A DNA stretch of 64,000 bases from Panopea generosa (taxonomy: Eukaryota; Mollusca; Bivalvia; Adapedonta; Hiatellidae), in the NCBI GenBank assembly GCA_029582155.1, contig CM055901.1, positions 21,307,597 through 21,371,596 on the forward strand, given 5' to 3'. The translations under genes and the position numbers were made by a program. How positions within the stretch are numbered: position 1 is the first letter of the stretch; each line of letters opens with the position of its first letter. The notes under the pieces are model-generated. The model was not told where the DNA came from and did not search any database. It saw only the letters and a program-made list of their open reading frames with translations. Below are positions 46,770 through 59,900 of the stretch, piece by piece.

Positions 46770-48540
46770 TTGTGATTGTTGATTGAATGCTTGTGAAATT
46801 TACAACATTTTACAGCACCTTCAGTGTCATTCTTTCATCAAAATTTTGTTACACCATAAAATGTGCTTCATTGGATAGTATTCTAAGTGCTACAACTAAT
46901 ATTTTGTTTAAAATACCGTACTATTAACTTTGTTGACATTATTTTTTGCAAGATGTTTATATTGTTTTGACTTCATTTTACGTCAACCATTTTTCATTTG
47001 CAGTAATACCATTTTGACTGGCATGTTATTTCCATATAAATGAACAGAAATTGTATATTGGGCATACTTGTGCTGAAGCATTTACATAGATGATAAACCA
47101 TTAATTCAGTTTTAAAGTTGTAATTGCTATAGAGAAGAAGAAAAAATTGCTTTTTGGATGTTTACATAGACATTTTTTAATCCAAGTATTCATAATATTA
47201 CTTGTAAAGTATGTTGCAATATTTTGAAATTGCATAAACTGAATATAGATTATTCAAAATCTAAAGACGCAAAAATATTCTGTACAGTTTGCAAAAATTT
47301 TAAGTTGTTCATCTATTTATATATGAGCGTCATGTTTAGTAGAGAATATTTTCAGATAATTTCACCAGTGTTGTTAATTGGTGAGGTAATATACAAATTA
47401 ACTGGTCTAGCATCTGGTGTATATTGTCTTGATGATGCGACTCACAAAGGCCCTTTTCTCTTGGGCTTGTCATGTGGTGTCATTAAATTTACTTAAAAGT
47501 ATAAGCTGTTGTTTTGTTTATTACAAACCAGTGTGGTATACATGAGCCTGATTTATCAGTATTGTTTGATTTATCTGGATGTCGTGTCGTCTATTGTTTT
47601 GTAGCTGTGACCTTTCATGTATAGGTTTTCATGAAACTTTACAGGTGTAGACTGGAGTGTACATAATGTATGAAGTTGTCCTTTATGATACTCGGACAAC
47701 CTAAATTTCAAAATATTGCTGAAGTATAATTGTGATATATATATATATACCTAAATAAGATGTTGGAATTGAACAAAAATCTATCTTGATTTTATTTTTA
47801 AAAAAAGCTATTAGTTTACAAAAGAAAGTGCTTAAATTGTTATGCTCCGCAGTCCTTTAGCATTGGGTAGTATATAGCATTTGGTTTTTACCATTACTAT
47901 TTCTTGTTAAGGTGTGAGGGATCAATTTTAAACCACAAGTAATGCCTGAAACTTCATCCAAATGTTTTGACAACTAGAGTAGTGATAAAACCAACTTGTG
48001 TGTTGATTTTACTTAACAAGTAATTATGTACCTCATGACTAGACGATGTGTTGGAGAAGATAATTATGTATCTTAAAGGCAGTCAAGAGCTTTGATCAAA
48101 CTAGATGGCAGGGCTTGCACAAAATTTCAATTATCTTGTATGATTCACATGTTGATACAGTTTGGTTGTTATACTTTCCGAAAATTTATTTAAAACTATT
48201 GGTACATATTGTCACAAATGTCTAGGTGCATGTTTTTGAAATGTTACAGAATTTTTGTAGGGCGATCAATAATTACAATTGTCGCGTTTTATTGTTGTTT
48301 TTTTTGGCAAAACCATGTATAAAACTGTTAAACCTATTTCATTCAATGTTTGCATGGGTAGACAACAAAGAATGACCATTCCCCACAAATCCATATTTTT
48401 GAAATATAAACTTATTTGGTTGAAACCAGATAAAAGCTCCCAACCCAGATGATATATCAAAACCTTTAAAACTAAAGTCTGGGTTTCTATTTGCAAAACT
48501 TCATCATTGCTGGCTTATAATTTTATAAATTTTGAGGCAA
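46770..48540. other. Downstream of VCP, no gene recognised
   Basis: AT-rich sequence. A 90-codon ORF at 47224-47496 (+) shows no family features. Part of this could be alternative VCP 3' UTR. Confidence 0.4.
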
Positions 48541-49375
48541 TTTTTAGCTAGTTTTTTGAAGAAAATGAGAGGAGCTATTTATTTGTGCCGTCTGTTTTTT
48601 TGGGGCATGCTCATTTATTAGCAATCGCTACCTATACATCAATGAAACTTCATATGCAAATAACTATTATAAAGGGGTCAAGTGGGATTACTTTATTTTG
48701 AATTTATAGACAGAATTTTGTATTAATGTTTTATACTTTGAAAATTCGATTAAAGTCTTAGTAACGCGTTAATTTCTAGCCATTAAGCAATGAAATCTTA
48801 TTGTTGTGTCCAATACCATTTTAGGGACAAGTGCAATAACTCAATTTGATTTTAGGGCAGACTTAAACATAAAAATTAAAACACTCTGGCCTTAAGAACT
48901 ATTGAGACAGAAGCTTGTTACAAAACATGTACCAAATATTCTTGCCTATGAAAAAAAAACAATTCTGTCTATAAAGTTATCGTGATTCCATTATTTTTGT
49001 AAAAATATACGAAACCTATCTCTTGGCCCCTTTCCTTATGTTTTATTGGTCATATTCAAGAGCAATTGCTGGTGGGGACTCAAATCCACCACCTGCAGGT
49101 AGAATCGGACACCTTTAAACAAACCCCCTCCCCACTCACACACAATGAACCGCTACAGAGTTCATAAATTTACTGACAGAATAAGATAAAACATACTTAC
49201 ACATGAATTATTGCAATTTTGGTGAATAGACTAGAATAATTTTTTATTTTCCAATTGTGAGCCATTACTGGCATGTAAATAATATGCCATGACATACATA
49301 AATTGAAAAACACATTTGAATAAGGATTTAATGATATATGACATAAATTTTATCAGGTGAGATCACTATGCAACC

Positions 49376-49800
49376 ACTTATTAGATATGAATGAAACTTC
49401 ACGTGTGTTCAGCATCGTCAACAGAATGCCCAGCGACAAAAACCATAACTCTGGGTTGCATTTTGGCAGAATTACCTGCTCTTTTGGACTTTAAAAAATT
49501 TTGTTTAAAGTTTTTGAGCAGTAACATATTTGATCATTCTATCATTGGATAGGGAAGAAACTTCACATGTGTGTTCAACCTCGTCTAGGAAACTCATAGA
49601 GACAAGAACCATAACCCTTGATTGCCCTTTTATAGAATTATTTTTGGCAGGTTAAAGTTTTTGAGTTGGTACAAATTTCATCAACTTGTCATTGGACATG
49701 AATGAAACTTCACATGTGTGTTCAGCTCATAGAGACAAGAACCATAACTCTTGATTGTATCTTGGGTGAATTATTGCCCATTTAGACTTAGAAAAAGTTT
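49376..49800. repeat. Degenerate tandem repeat, about 140 bp, 3 copies
   Basis: Each copy has 'gaatgaaacttcacatgtgt', 'gacaagaaccataactct' and a 'tgaattatttgccc'-like end, near 49388, 49555 and 49700. Confidence 0.6.
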
Positions 49801-50776
49801 GTGGTACATGTACAAGGCCTTATGCTTAGATGCTTTACAAATAGGGTAAGTTTGTGGTCCTCTCATAAATTTGTTCCAAACCTTGACCCTGGGGGCAAAA
49901 TTGGCCTGCCTTAAGGGAACATTATACATAGCGTGACATACAGAAAACTTTAAAAAAAATTGAAGGCTGTTCAGGTATAATTTTTCACTTCTTTTTTTAA
50001 AAACAGTTTGGTTAATTTTTAAAAAAAAAATATTTTCATTTTTGTGAAAGTTTTTCTTTTTTTCTTTTTTTCTTTCATTTTCATGAAAGAGTAGCTGTGA
50101 CAAACTGCATGCTGGTACAATATTATTTCAACTATAGGTCCATTTTTATGAACTGGTACCAATATATTGCCCTATGATGTGAAGAGCATATATTATTGTA
50201 TATGTAAATAACTGAACAACTTGGAATGTGGAAGGATATCCAGCATTGATATACTGTATGACAATAGATCCATTTACAAGAACTGGTATACATGTACTAC
50301 CATTTGATTTGAAGTTAGTGCATTTATCGCATATGTAACACATTGATAAGCTATTCTTGAAACAGAAGGTCATCTCAACTATAGTTACACTATATTTTAA
50401 TTCTTGCTGGAATTATTTCAGGTAATGTTTAATTAGTATTTCTTGATATGCTTTATAAACTTCTATTATTTTAGTCGTGTCTTTGTAATATAAAGGGTTA
50501 TTATACGTACATGGTGTGCCTTAAGTTGGGTATACCTGTCGGGTTATGTGTCGGCAATGATTAATGAATTTACAAAGCAATTTTAAAGTTTGAATGACAA
50601 ATTAAATAATATTAAGGCAATATAAGCCATCCATTCATTTTTTTGTTTTCCACAAAAAGTAATATTGATAATGAAAATAATATTGTTGTTGAATTATTTT
50701 CCTTATTTTAAACAGACAAGCAATAATTATAGCTTAATTTTACCACCCCTGTATGTTGTTTTGGAACAATGTCGAA
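49800..50776. other. No gene recognised; short duplication
   Basis: The block around 'gtccatttttatgaactggt' (50138) recurs in diverged form at 50268 ('atccatttacaagaactggt'). Nothing else stands out. Confidence 0.4.
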
Positions 50777-51208
50777 TTAGTCGAGCGTGCAGTCCCTCCG
50801 ACAGCTCTTGTTTCCTCTTCTACCCAGATTTTTTCCAAAATCAGTCTGTAAAACTTTGGTTTTGAAGGTGGGATACCTTACGTGCACATACCTTTGATAA
50901 TTGTGTTTTGTCAGAATTTCATGAACACTTTCCAATGATGCAGCTATCTGAGAAATTGCATAGTGCGAGTCATCTGCTATCATGACTTCTACAGCAACAG
51001 TGTTCTAGAAGACAATTAAGTTTTAGGGTGCCCTACATGAGGTGGTAGGTCTTTGACTCTAGATTCTCCCTTTTTAAATACTGTTTACCCACCTGTAAAC
51101 AGTGGCTTTGGAAGGAAAAGAATCCCTATAAACATTTTTAACTTCTTGCAGAATATGTTTTCATGGTACATTCAAAGCACTATGTGTCTTTATGTAAGAC
51201 CTAATTTC
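50777..51208 (-). pseudogene. Mariner/Tc1-type transposase relic (two HTH segments)
   Basis: Minus strand, first segment: EIRSYIKTHSALNVP, stop, KHILQEVKNVYRDSFPSKAT and VYRWVN. This fits the N-terminal helix-turn-helix of mariner-like and SETMAR/GVQW3-type proteins. Second segment: MIADDSHYAISQIAASLESV, HEILTKH, the second HTH. Frameshifts and stops lie between them and the catalytic domain is absent. A dead fragment. Confidence 0.65.
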
Positions 51209-51299
51209 CTTCTTTTCTGCAGATTTTATGTTTACCAAAATAGTGTCAGTGTATACAAGTTAACTGTTTAAATGCTTATAACTTTGTGATAGCAAAACC

Positions 51300-51915
51300 A
51301 ATTGTGTTGAAATTTTTGATATACATCACTATTGAAATGACCTACAAGTTCACGAAAACTTTGTGTGCATACCTGTAATAATTTATACGGAAGTGTGTTT
51401 GTCTCAAAACATTTTGAATACCCTTCATACCGTTGAAAGGACTTAAGGGGACAATTGGGTTTACATGTACTTGAATTTGGTTTTAAGCAGATTTACTCCT
51501 GTTTAACACTTTAAATTTTAAAGCAAGTTCATATTTCAGTAAGTTTTGGTCACATCCCAAATATCATCACTCACTTCATTAAGAGGATTCCTGATGATAA
51601 GGTAGATAACTTGGTTTTGAATTTTAGTAGTATTGTAGCCCCTTTAATACATTGAAAATTTTGTTTAAGTTTTAAAGAAAGCTTACATCTTGTTAACTAC
51701 CAGCCAAACTTCAATGGAATATCACAACTGTCACCACTTCCATTAGGGGTACAAGTGAGCTAAATGCACTTAGGCAGAATTATTCAAGAAAGCTCATAGC
51801 TCAGAAAATACTTCAGAAAATATTGGGTCAGATTTTTATAGCATGCCTCACATTACTAACCAGTTTCAGTTAACCGATAGCTATTGTTTTGAGACAAGCT
51901 TTCAAAAGTTGAGCA
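51300..51915. other. No gene recognised
   Basis: Non-coding sequence next to the transposase relic. I see no domain or repeat. Confidence 0.4.
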
Positions 51916-51918
51916 CCC

Positions 51919-52115
51919 TGGGGCGGTAGTGTAATGGATAAAGTGTTGGCCGCTCACACCAGAGGTTGCGGGTTTGATCCCTAGCTCGACCTGATGCCTT
52001 TCATAAAACAACACTCAGTACTGGTTCTACCCAGGAAGGGGACTCGAGATTGGTGCATATAAGCTCTGAACTTTCATAGCAATCAAGCTAAATTAAATTA
52101 ATATAAACTAAAAGT
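51919..52115 (+). mobile_element. tRNA-derived SINE, family C
   Basis: Head 'ggggcggtagtgtaatggat' with A box and 'gttgcgggtttgatccctag' with B box, then a 130-bp body ending in 'aagctaaattaaattaat'. Unlike families A and B in head and body. It is the only copy in the window. Confidence 0.65.
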
Positions 52116-53650
52116 CAAGCACTCTGTCCTCTGAAAGCTCTTGCTATTAAACTTGACACAAATATTTCATATGATGAGAGGATGAATCTGCATTTATAGA
52201 TAATGTTCAGTTGTTAGAGATGGGTGTGTGATACTTGGTGTCTGAGCTAATAATTAAAAAATGAATTTTATGAAATTTCACACACTTCATCATGATTAGA
52301 CCAATATAGTACATGAATTTTCACAATGATGGTCAATTGTTGGGGTCAAATATCACATAACTTTATGCTTTTGTCATATTTCATATTAGAAATATAAGAT
52401 TACAATCATCTAATAGATTGGTATAAAACTCATTCTTCACTCTTGCACAACTGATCTGTATGGTGACATGATCCTGCCAGCATGTTAGTCACATTTAAGT
52501 CGACATCGGGGAACGTATGATGACATCTCACTCATTATAGTGAAATAATCTTCTTCAGTAAGTCACTTATTCAAATAGTTATGGTAACAGCAGTAAGTGA
52601 TAAACTGGCTGAAAAAAACATTTAGTGCACTCTCCTGCCACTAGCTTAATAGTTACTTATATCAACATTTACTGGACTAATTATAGAAATTATTTATCCT
52701 GGCAAGTTAAAGGGAATATATCAGGAAAACCCGCTATAAATTTCTTAAAAAAATAAATTTAAAATGGTTCACATACATCTCATTATCATTAATAAATAAA
52801 ATCCAAATGGCTTTGTTTGTAAATTCTATGAAAATGTGACAAAATTTGAGTGGTAAACTTGGAAGAAATTCTCGTTCTAAAAATAGATAGCACTTAAATA
52901 CTGCTAGATGACTTTCATATCGTTATGCGGGCTCTTTCTAAGATGAAACAGTGTTGATTACGCGTAGACCTGTATAACAGATCAAATTTAAATCAAAATG
53001 AACTCACGTGAGTCATTTAATACGTCACAATATATGTTGCAATTTTAAGCCGGACATCTATTTAGTCTAGCGTAGGCGCGGAGCCCAAGTTAGGAAATCC
53101 CTTTTCAATTTATTATTTTGGCATGATTAAATAAATACATTTTTGCAATACAGCGTCAGTGAATATATATGTGCATGATGTAATGGGAAAACTTGTTTTT
53201 TAGCCAATTTTAAAATTTTGAAAAATTCTGATATACCGGGTATTCCCTTTAAGATCATAAAAACAACTATTGATTGAAACTCTCCTGAGTTTCTTCTGTA
53301 AGAGTACATTTAACATATAACAATGTAATGAACATCAGATACTGTGGCAGCACCTTAACAGTACACATGCACTGGTGAAAATTTTGACCTTACCACAACT
53401 ATTTGTGGCAAGTTTGCATTTCCTTTTGTTGGAAATCTGTTAGCTAGTCTTTCTTTTATTGCACAAGAGTACTCTATAGACATTGGAGTGCCTGGTCTGT
53501 TAGAATTGTCTTATATGTCCATGTGTTGAAATGCTAACTCTAATGGAATGTAATATTTTGTTTGAAAATTATTAAACTTCTATACCATGTTAGTTTTCTG
53601 GAAGCATTGTTATACTACCACTTGAAGATATTCTCTCCTTCCTGTCCCAT
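52116..53650. other. No gene or clear repeat recognised
   Basis: AT-rich non-coding sequence. Confidence 0.4.
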
Positions 53651-53654
53651 ATAT

Positions 53655-54365
53655 CTGTGAATAATAATGAGAGGCCTCCTTCAGGACTAATCAGATCAGT
53701 TAAGTTTTCTTCTAGGTCTGGTCAGCCCAGTGTCATCTAGTGTCCAACACCTACAAGCTTTCTTGGATGTTTTTAGTAAGTACCCATCACATAGAGGCAA
53801 GTCATTTTTTCAGCATCTATCATAAAGAGGCTGATTCCAAGACTGATCAGGCAATCTTTATTTAGTGCCAAGTGTTTAATTAAAGGACTTCTTGGACTGG
53901 ACTGGCTAGTAATGTTTTGTACCAGCATTTAGAGGTCACTAGGGCAATTTCATCTTTGCTTAGTGCTCGGTATAAGTCTGCTATTAGGATTGATTGGGTC
54001 AGTTTCATTAACACCCAATGTTTGTCTAATCAGTTTTAGTACTCGGTATTTAATGAGTGCTTTTAGAATCTGTCAAGCTAGTCTTGTCTGATGCCAGTTT
54101 TATTTAGCATCCCACAAGCTATTAACAGAGGATATTTTTAGTATTGGTCAGTTTAACTTTATCTTGGCTAGGTCAATTTTGTTAAGTGCCAAGCAATTGG
54201 AGAGTACTTCAAGGATTGACCAGACTGGCTTTGTTTAGAACCAGCATTTTGGAGTACTGTTATGAATGGTTTGGCCAGTTTTGATTAGTGCCCAGCATTG
54301 AGCAATTCTAAGACATTCCAGGCCAGTTTTTGTTTAGTGCTGAGCATTTAGAGTATTCTTATAGC
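53655..54365. repeat. Degenerate tandem repeat, about 60-70 bp, about 10 copies
   Basis: Recurring blocks 'ggccagttttg', 'tttagtgcccagcatt' and 'agagtactcttaggactgat' in various states of decay. It ends at about 54365 where different sequence begins. Confidence 0.65.
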
Positions 54366-54533
54366 AGGTGCGGATCCAGGATTTCAGTTAAGAGGTGACG
54401 CGCAGGTTCGAATCCAGGAATGGATGTTGAGGGGTGGGGGGGATAAAGATTATAATAAATAAAGATAAAATTAATAACACGAATACCTTGAATTTTTTAT
54501 AAACATTTTTATTTCCAAAAAAAAAAATGTCAC

Positions 54534-54602
54534 TAGGCAGGCTCGAACGATAGACCTCTAGATTGACAGGCGCATGCCTTACCTATTACGCTAAAGTATC
54601 AC
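54534..54602 (-). mobile_element. tRNA-like fragment, possible SINE head
   Basis: Minus strand has 'tagcgtaataggtaagg' (A-box-like) and 'tatcgttcgagcctg' (B-box-like) at tRNA-like spacing. It does not fold into a good tRNA by eye and has no family body matching the others. Confidence 0.3.
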
Positions 54603-54609
54603 TTAGAGA

Positions 54610-56230
54610 TTGAGCATTTATTTACACAATCATAGCACATCACTCTCTTGTTAGGGGCAGGCTGAATTTCAGAGTTGTATTGATTATTTGTTTGCCTCAG
54701 TTTGTCCGCCAGTTTGGTTCTTTCTGTCTCGGTGCTTTTACGCAGTGTAGATATTTTAATTGTATACATGTTTTAGCAGCTGGTCCATCTAAAATCATTT
54801 ACACATGTCATGACATGCAGATATACATACATTTTCTTCTGCGTTTGACTTTCTGCAGATGATGATCTAATTGTAAAAAAGCTATTCAACTTCTTTTTTT
54901 AAATTTTGCTCGCTTTGATGGTGCCGACATCACAAACTTTTTCGCGTAAAATTACCCGAAACGATAAAGATTTAACGACAAGGAAAAAAAGACCAAACAC
55001 TGTGCGACAGTAGAATATACTCAAGCATCATGCTAGAAATAGGAAGTTGATACATGTTTTAGGTACATTAAATAAGTGCTTAATTGGTTTTAACACAAAT
55101 TGTTTAGATGGTTACTTCAGTTCAGGGTAAATGTGTAGAAGAAAACCTATGCTTGCCAAATTTTTATTTTTTTTTGGGGTGGGGGATGGGGGGGGCGTGC
55201 CAGTATAGGTCATCGTGATGTAACTACGTAATGTAATACTATATATAGTCTCTTAATTTCATTTCTATAGGGTAGAAGCATTTGTTTTTGTACATTTTGA
55301 TTATCTATATAAAAAGCGTAAATCAGTTTTTATCAGTATGACAGAAAAAAATTAAAGTAACTAGATCTTACCACTTTTTTGTTTTTCAAAGATTTATTTT
55401 AATACTGATATTTCTTTAAATAAGCCATGACACCACCAGCTTTACGAAAACTGTTTTTATTATTTTCTTGACTATGAAATTTCAGATAACGAGACTCAGA
55501 TATAGTTATTTCTGTGTGGTTATACCTCCATAGCTGTAAAGAATTATTTGATTTGTAACATTTTGATTACAGCGCTGCTGTGTGACCCTTTATTATAAAA
55601 CAATAAACTGAAATCTGAATAGTTGTTTCCATTTTACACAAAGTATAAAAACTTGTAACTTTGTTTTTATTGTACAAGTAGCTCAGTTAAATGATTGATA
55701 ACTCAAATTGTGAGATCTAGTTGATATTACATTAAAAATTAAAAAAGAATTTTTCATTTTGTATTTAGTTTTAAAGTCTGATATAGTTTTTCCGCTCCTG
55801 AAATCATTGTAAAGGTTTTAGATTGCTACAGAAAAAATGGCAGAGGTGGCTTGCATGTTCCAGTTGATTGGAGATACTGTATTTGAGACTTTTTCGTCTC
55901 GCCACAAAACAAGTAAAACGGGAGAAATAGACAGGTTTCCTATAAAGTATAAACTTTTATTGTTGATTGATAGTACTGGCTGAACTACAATAGTGCTCTG
56001 TTAAGACATTCATTAAACTTTATGGTTATACCTGCCTGGGTGGTACAGACTACACTGTGTATGTCATGCCCGACACACTTGCTTCACTTCATTTAAATGC
56101 AGCAATCTGTCAGGTTTATAAGACGCGAGATTTAAAGCTCTCTTCTCCAGAGAGAAAATGGAATTTACAAGACAATGGTCTGTCTTGACAACTGATGAAT
56201 CTGCTCCTGCAGATTTTGTTATTCTGCACT
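54610..56230. other. No gene recognised; G-rich patch
   Basis: Contains a G-rich run at about 55167-55195. Short ORFs only. Confidence 0.4.
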
Positions 56231-56235
56231 ATAAG

Positions 56236-56455
56236 TCTCCTCTGTGGCCGAGTGGTCTAAGGCGCCGTCTCAAGATCATTTACCTCTCACTGCTAAGGTT
56301 GTAGGTTACAGTCCCACTCGCTCCAAAAACTTTAAGTGAGAAAGTTTCCAGTTACTTTAGGTCTTCCTCCACCAGTAAAACAGGACATGCCATATATAAC
56401 CTGAAATGTTTTGAAAATGGCAGTTGAACCCTATTCACGAAACAAAAACAAAATA
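56236..56455 (+). mobile_element. tRNA-derived SINE, family B, best copy
   Basis: Head 'tctgtggccgagtggtctaa' and 'ggcgccgtctcaagatca', Leu/Ser tRNA-like with A box, then 'gttgtaggttacagtcccac' with a B-box-like stretch, body 'ccagttactttaggtcttcc', 'aaaacaggacatgccatata' and end 'taacctgaaatgttttgaaa'. Confidence 0.75.
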
Positions 56456-56459
56456 ATGC

Positions 56460-56948
56460 ACACTCATAATAATCTTTAATTTCATAACGCAGAGATCATG
56501 AACTGCATCTTACATAATTATGGAAAGTATGCATATATAGCATAAATAGTATAAACTGCATATATATGCCTCCAAGAAATATTTAAGTAGGTTTTTACTT
56601 GCAGGCAGAAGTTGTCAATGAATTTGATTCTACCTCACAGAAGTGTTTTAAGATTATGAATAGGTTCAGGTTATCTGCACATTTACCATTCTTATATTCA
56701 AGGTGAGGGTCACACTTACAAATTTAATGTTTAATTATGTCACAGCTCTGAATACTTACATGAAACATCAGAATTCTAATGTCAAGGCAAATGTTGAGGA
56801 AGGTCACATTCAACATTGATTTCTGTGTGTTCAAGGTCAATGTCGTACAATACTGATTGTATTTCAGGGTATACATGTATAACATCTGTAAGTAGAATTT
56901 TATTTATTAGGAATGATAATAGTCAAACACTGACTGTGGCATAATGTT
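56460..56948. other. No gene recognised before the large array
   Basis: Includes 'caaggtcacacttacaa'-like text similar in style to the 2.0-2.9 kb repeat, but no clear unit. Confidence 0.4.
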
Positions 56949-59900
56949 ACATGTTTTGTCATGCCCATTTTGTACTGTGATATGTCAGGTACTTACTACA
57001 TTGTGTACTGTAACATGTCCTGTCATGCCCATTTTGTACTGAGATGTTTTAGTACTTACTACATTGTGTACTGCAACATTTCCTGTCATGCCCATTTTGT
57101 ACTGTGATGTGTCTAGTACTGACTACATTGTGTACTGTAACATGTCCTGCCATGCCCATTTTGTATTGTGATATGTCTAGTACTAACTACATTGTGTAAT
57201 GTAACATGTCCTGTCATGCCCATTTTGTACTGATATATGTCCAGTACTTACTACATTGTGTACGGTTATATATCCTGTCATGCCCATTTTGTATTGTGAT
57301 GTGTCCAGCACTTACTACATTGTGTACTGTAACATGTCCTGTCATGCCCATTTTGTACTGTGATATGTCCAGTACTTACTACATTGTGTATGGTTATATA
57401 TCCTGTCATGCCCATTTTGTACTGTGATGTGTTGAGTACTTACTACATTGTGTACTGTAATATGTCCTGTCATGCCCATTTTGTACTGTGATATGTCCAG
57501 TACTTACTACATTGTGAACCGTTATATGTCCTGTCATGCCCATTTTGTATTGTGATTTGTCCAGTACTTACTACATTGTGTACTGTAACATGTCTTATAC
57601 TGTGATGTGTCCCATACTACTACATTGTGTACTGTAACATGTCTTGTCATGCCCATTTTGTACTAGTGATATGTCCAGTACTTACTACATTGTATACTGT
57701 AATATGTCCTGTCATGCCATTTTTGTACTGTGATGTGTCTAGTACTGACTACATTGTGTACTGTAACATGTCCTGTCATGCTGATTTTGTATTATGATGT
57801 GTCTAGTACTTACTACATTGTATACTGTAACATGTCTTGCACTGTGATGTGTTCCGTATTATACATTGTTAACTGTAACATGTCCTATCATGCCCCTTTT
57901 GTACTGTGATGTGTCTAGTACTTACTACATTGTGTACCAATTATATGTCCTGTCATGCCCATTTTGTACTGTTATGTGTCTAGTACTAGCTAAATTGGGT
58001 ACTGTAACATATCTTGTACTGTGATGTGTCTAGAACTTACTACATTGTCTACTGTAATATGTCCTGTCATGCCCATTTTGTACTATGATGTGTACTAGTA
58101 CTGACTACATTGTGTACTGTAACATGTCCTGGCATGCCAATTTTGTACTGTGATGTGTATAGTTCTTACTACATTGTGTATTGTAACATGTTTTGTACCG
58201 TGATATGTCTAGTACTTACTACATTGTGTACTGTGACATGTCCTGTCATGCCCATTTTGTACTGTGATGTGTCTAGTACTTACTACATTGTGTACTGTAA
58301 CATGTCTTATATTGTGATGTGTCTAGTATTTACTACATTGTCTACTGTAATATGTCCTGTCATGCCCATTTTGTACTATGATGTGTACAGTACTGACTAC
58401 ATTGTGTACTGTAACATGTCCTGTCATGCCCATTTTGTACTGTGATGTGTCTAGTACTTACTACATTGTGTACTGTAACATGTCTTATATTGTGATGTGT
58501 CTAGTATTTACTACATTGTGTACTGTGACATGTCCTGTCATGCCTATTTTGTACTGTAATGTGTCTAGTACTTAGTATATTGTATACTGTGTCTAGTACT
58601 TACTACATCATGTACTGTACCATGTCCTGTTATGCCCATTTTGTACTGTGATGTGTCCAGTACTTACTACATCATGTACTGTAATATGTTTTGTCATGCC
58701 CATCTTGTACTGTGATGTGTCTAGTACTTACTACATCATGTACTGTAACATGTCTTGTCATGCCCATTTTATACTGTGATGTGTCTAGTACTTACTACAC
58801 TGTGTACTGTGACATGTCCTGTAATGCTTATTTTGTACTTTGTTGTGTCTAGTACTTAGTATATTGTGTACTGTAGAATGTCTTGTCATGCCCATTTTGT
58901 ACTGTGATGTGTTTAGTATTTACTACATCATGTACTGTAACATGTTTTGTCATGCCCATTTTGTACTGTGGTGTTTCTAGGTACTTACTACATCATGTAC
59001 TGTAACATGTTTTGTCCATCTTGTACTGTGATGTGTCTATTACTAACTACATTGTGTACTGTAACATGTCTTGTAATGCCCATCTTGTACTTGTACTGTG
59101 ATGTGTCTAGTACTTACTACATCATGTACTGTAACATGTCCTGTCATGCTCATTTTGTACTGTGATGTGTCTAGTACTCTCTACATTGTGTACTGTAACA
59201 TGTCTTGTCATGCTCATGTTGTACTGTGTTGTGTCTAGTACTTGCTACATTGATGTACTGTAACATGTCTTCTACTCTGTGTGTTTAGTACTTACTCCAT
59301 TGTGTACTGCAACATGTCTTGTACAGTGTGCATCTAGAACTTACTACATTGTGCACTGCAACATGTCTTGTACTGTGATGTGTCTAGAACTTACTACATT
59401 GTGTACTGTAACATGTCTTGTACTGTGATGTGTCTAGAACTTACTACATTGTGTACTGTTACATGTCTTGTATTGTGTGCATCTAGAACTTACTACATTG
59501 TGTACTGTAATATGTCTTGCACTCTGTGTGTCTAGTACTTACTACACTGTGTACTGTTACATGTCTTGTACTCTGTGTGTCTAGTACTTACTACACTGTG
59601 TACTGTTACATGTCTTGTACTCTGTGTGTCTAGTACTTACTACACTGTGTACTGTTACATGTCTTGTACTCTGTGTGTCTAGTACTTACTACACTGTGTA
59701 CTGTTACATGTCTTGTACTGTGTGTGTCTAGTACTTACTACATTGTGTACTGCAACATGTCTTGTACTGTGATGTGTCTAGAACTTACTACATTGTGTAC
59801 TGTAACATGTCTTGTACTGTGTGCGTCTAGAACTTACTTCATTGTGTACTGTAATATTTTTTGTACTGTGATGTGTCTAGTACTAACTACTTTGTGTACT

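Noticed and set aside
47224-47496. 90-codon ORF downstream of VCP
   Set aside because: No recognisable motifs, low-complexity hydrophobic text, no splice or start support.
56236-56320. Possible Leu/Ser tRNA gene
   Set aside because: The anticodon region does not fold and the downstream body is shared with two other SINE copies.
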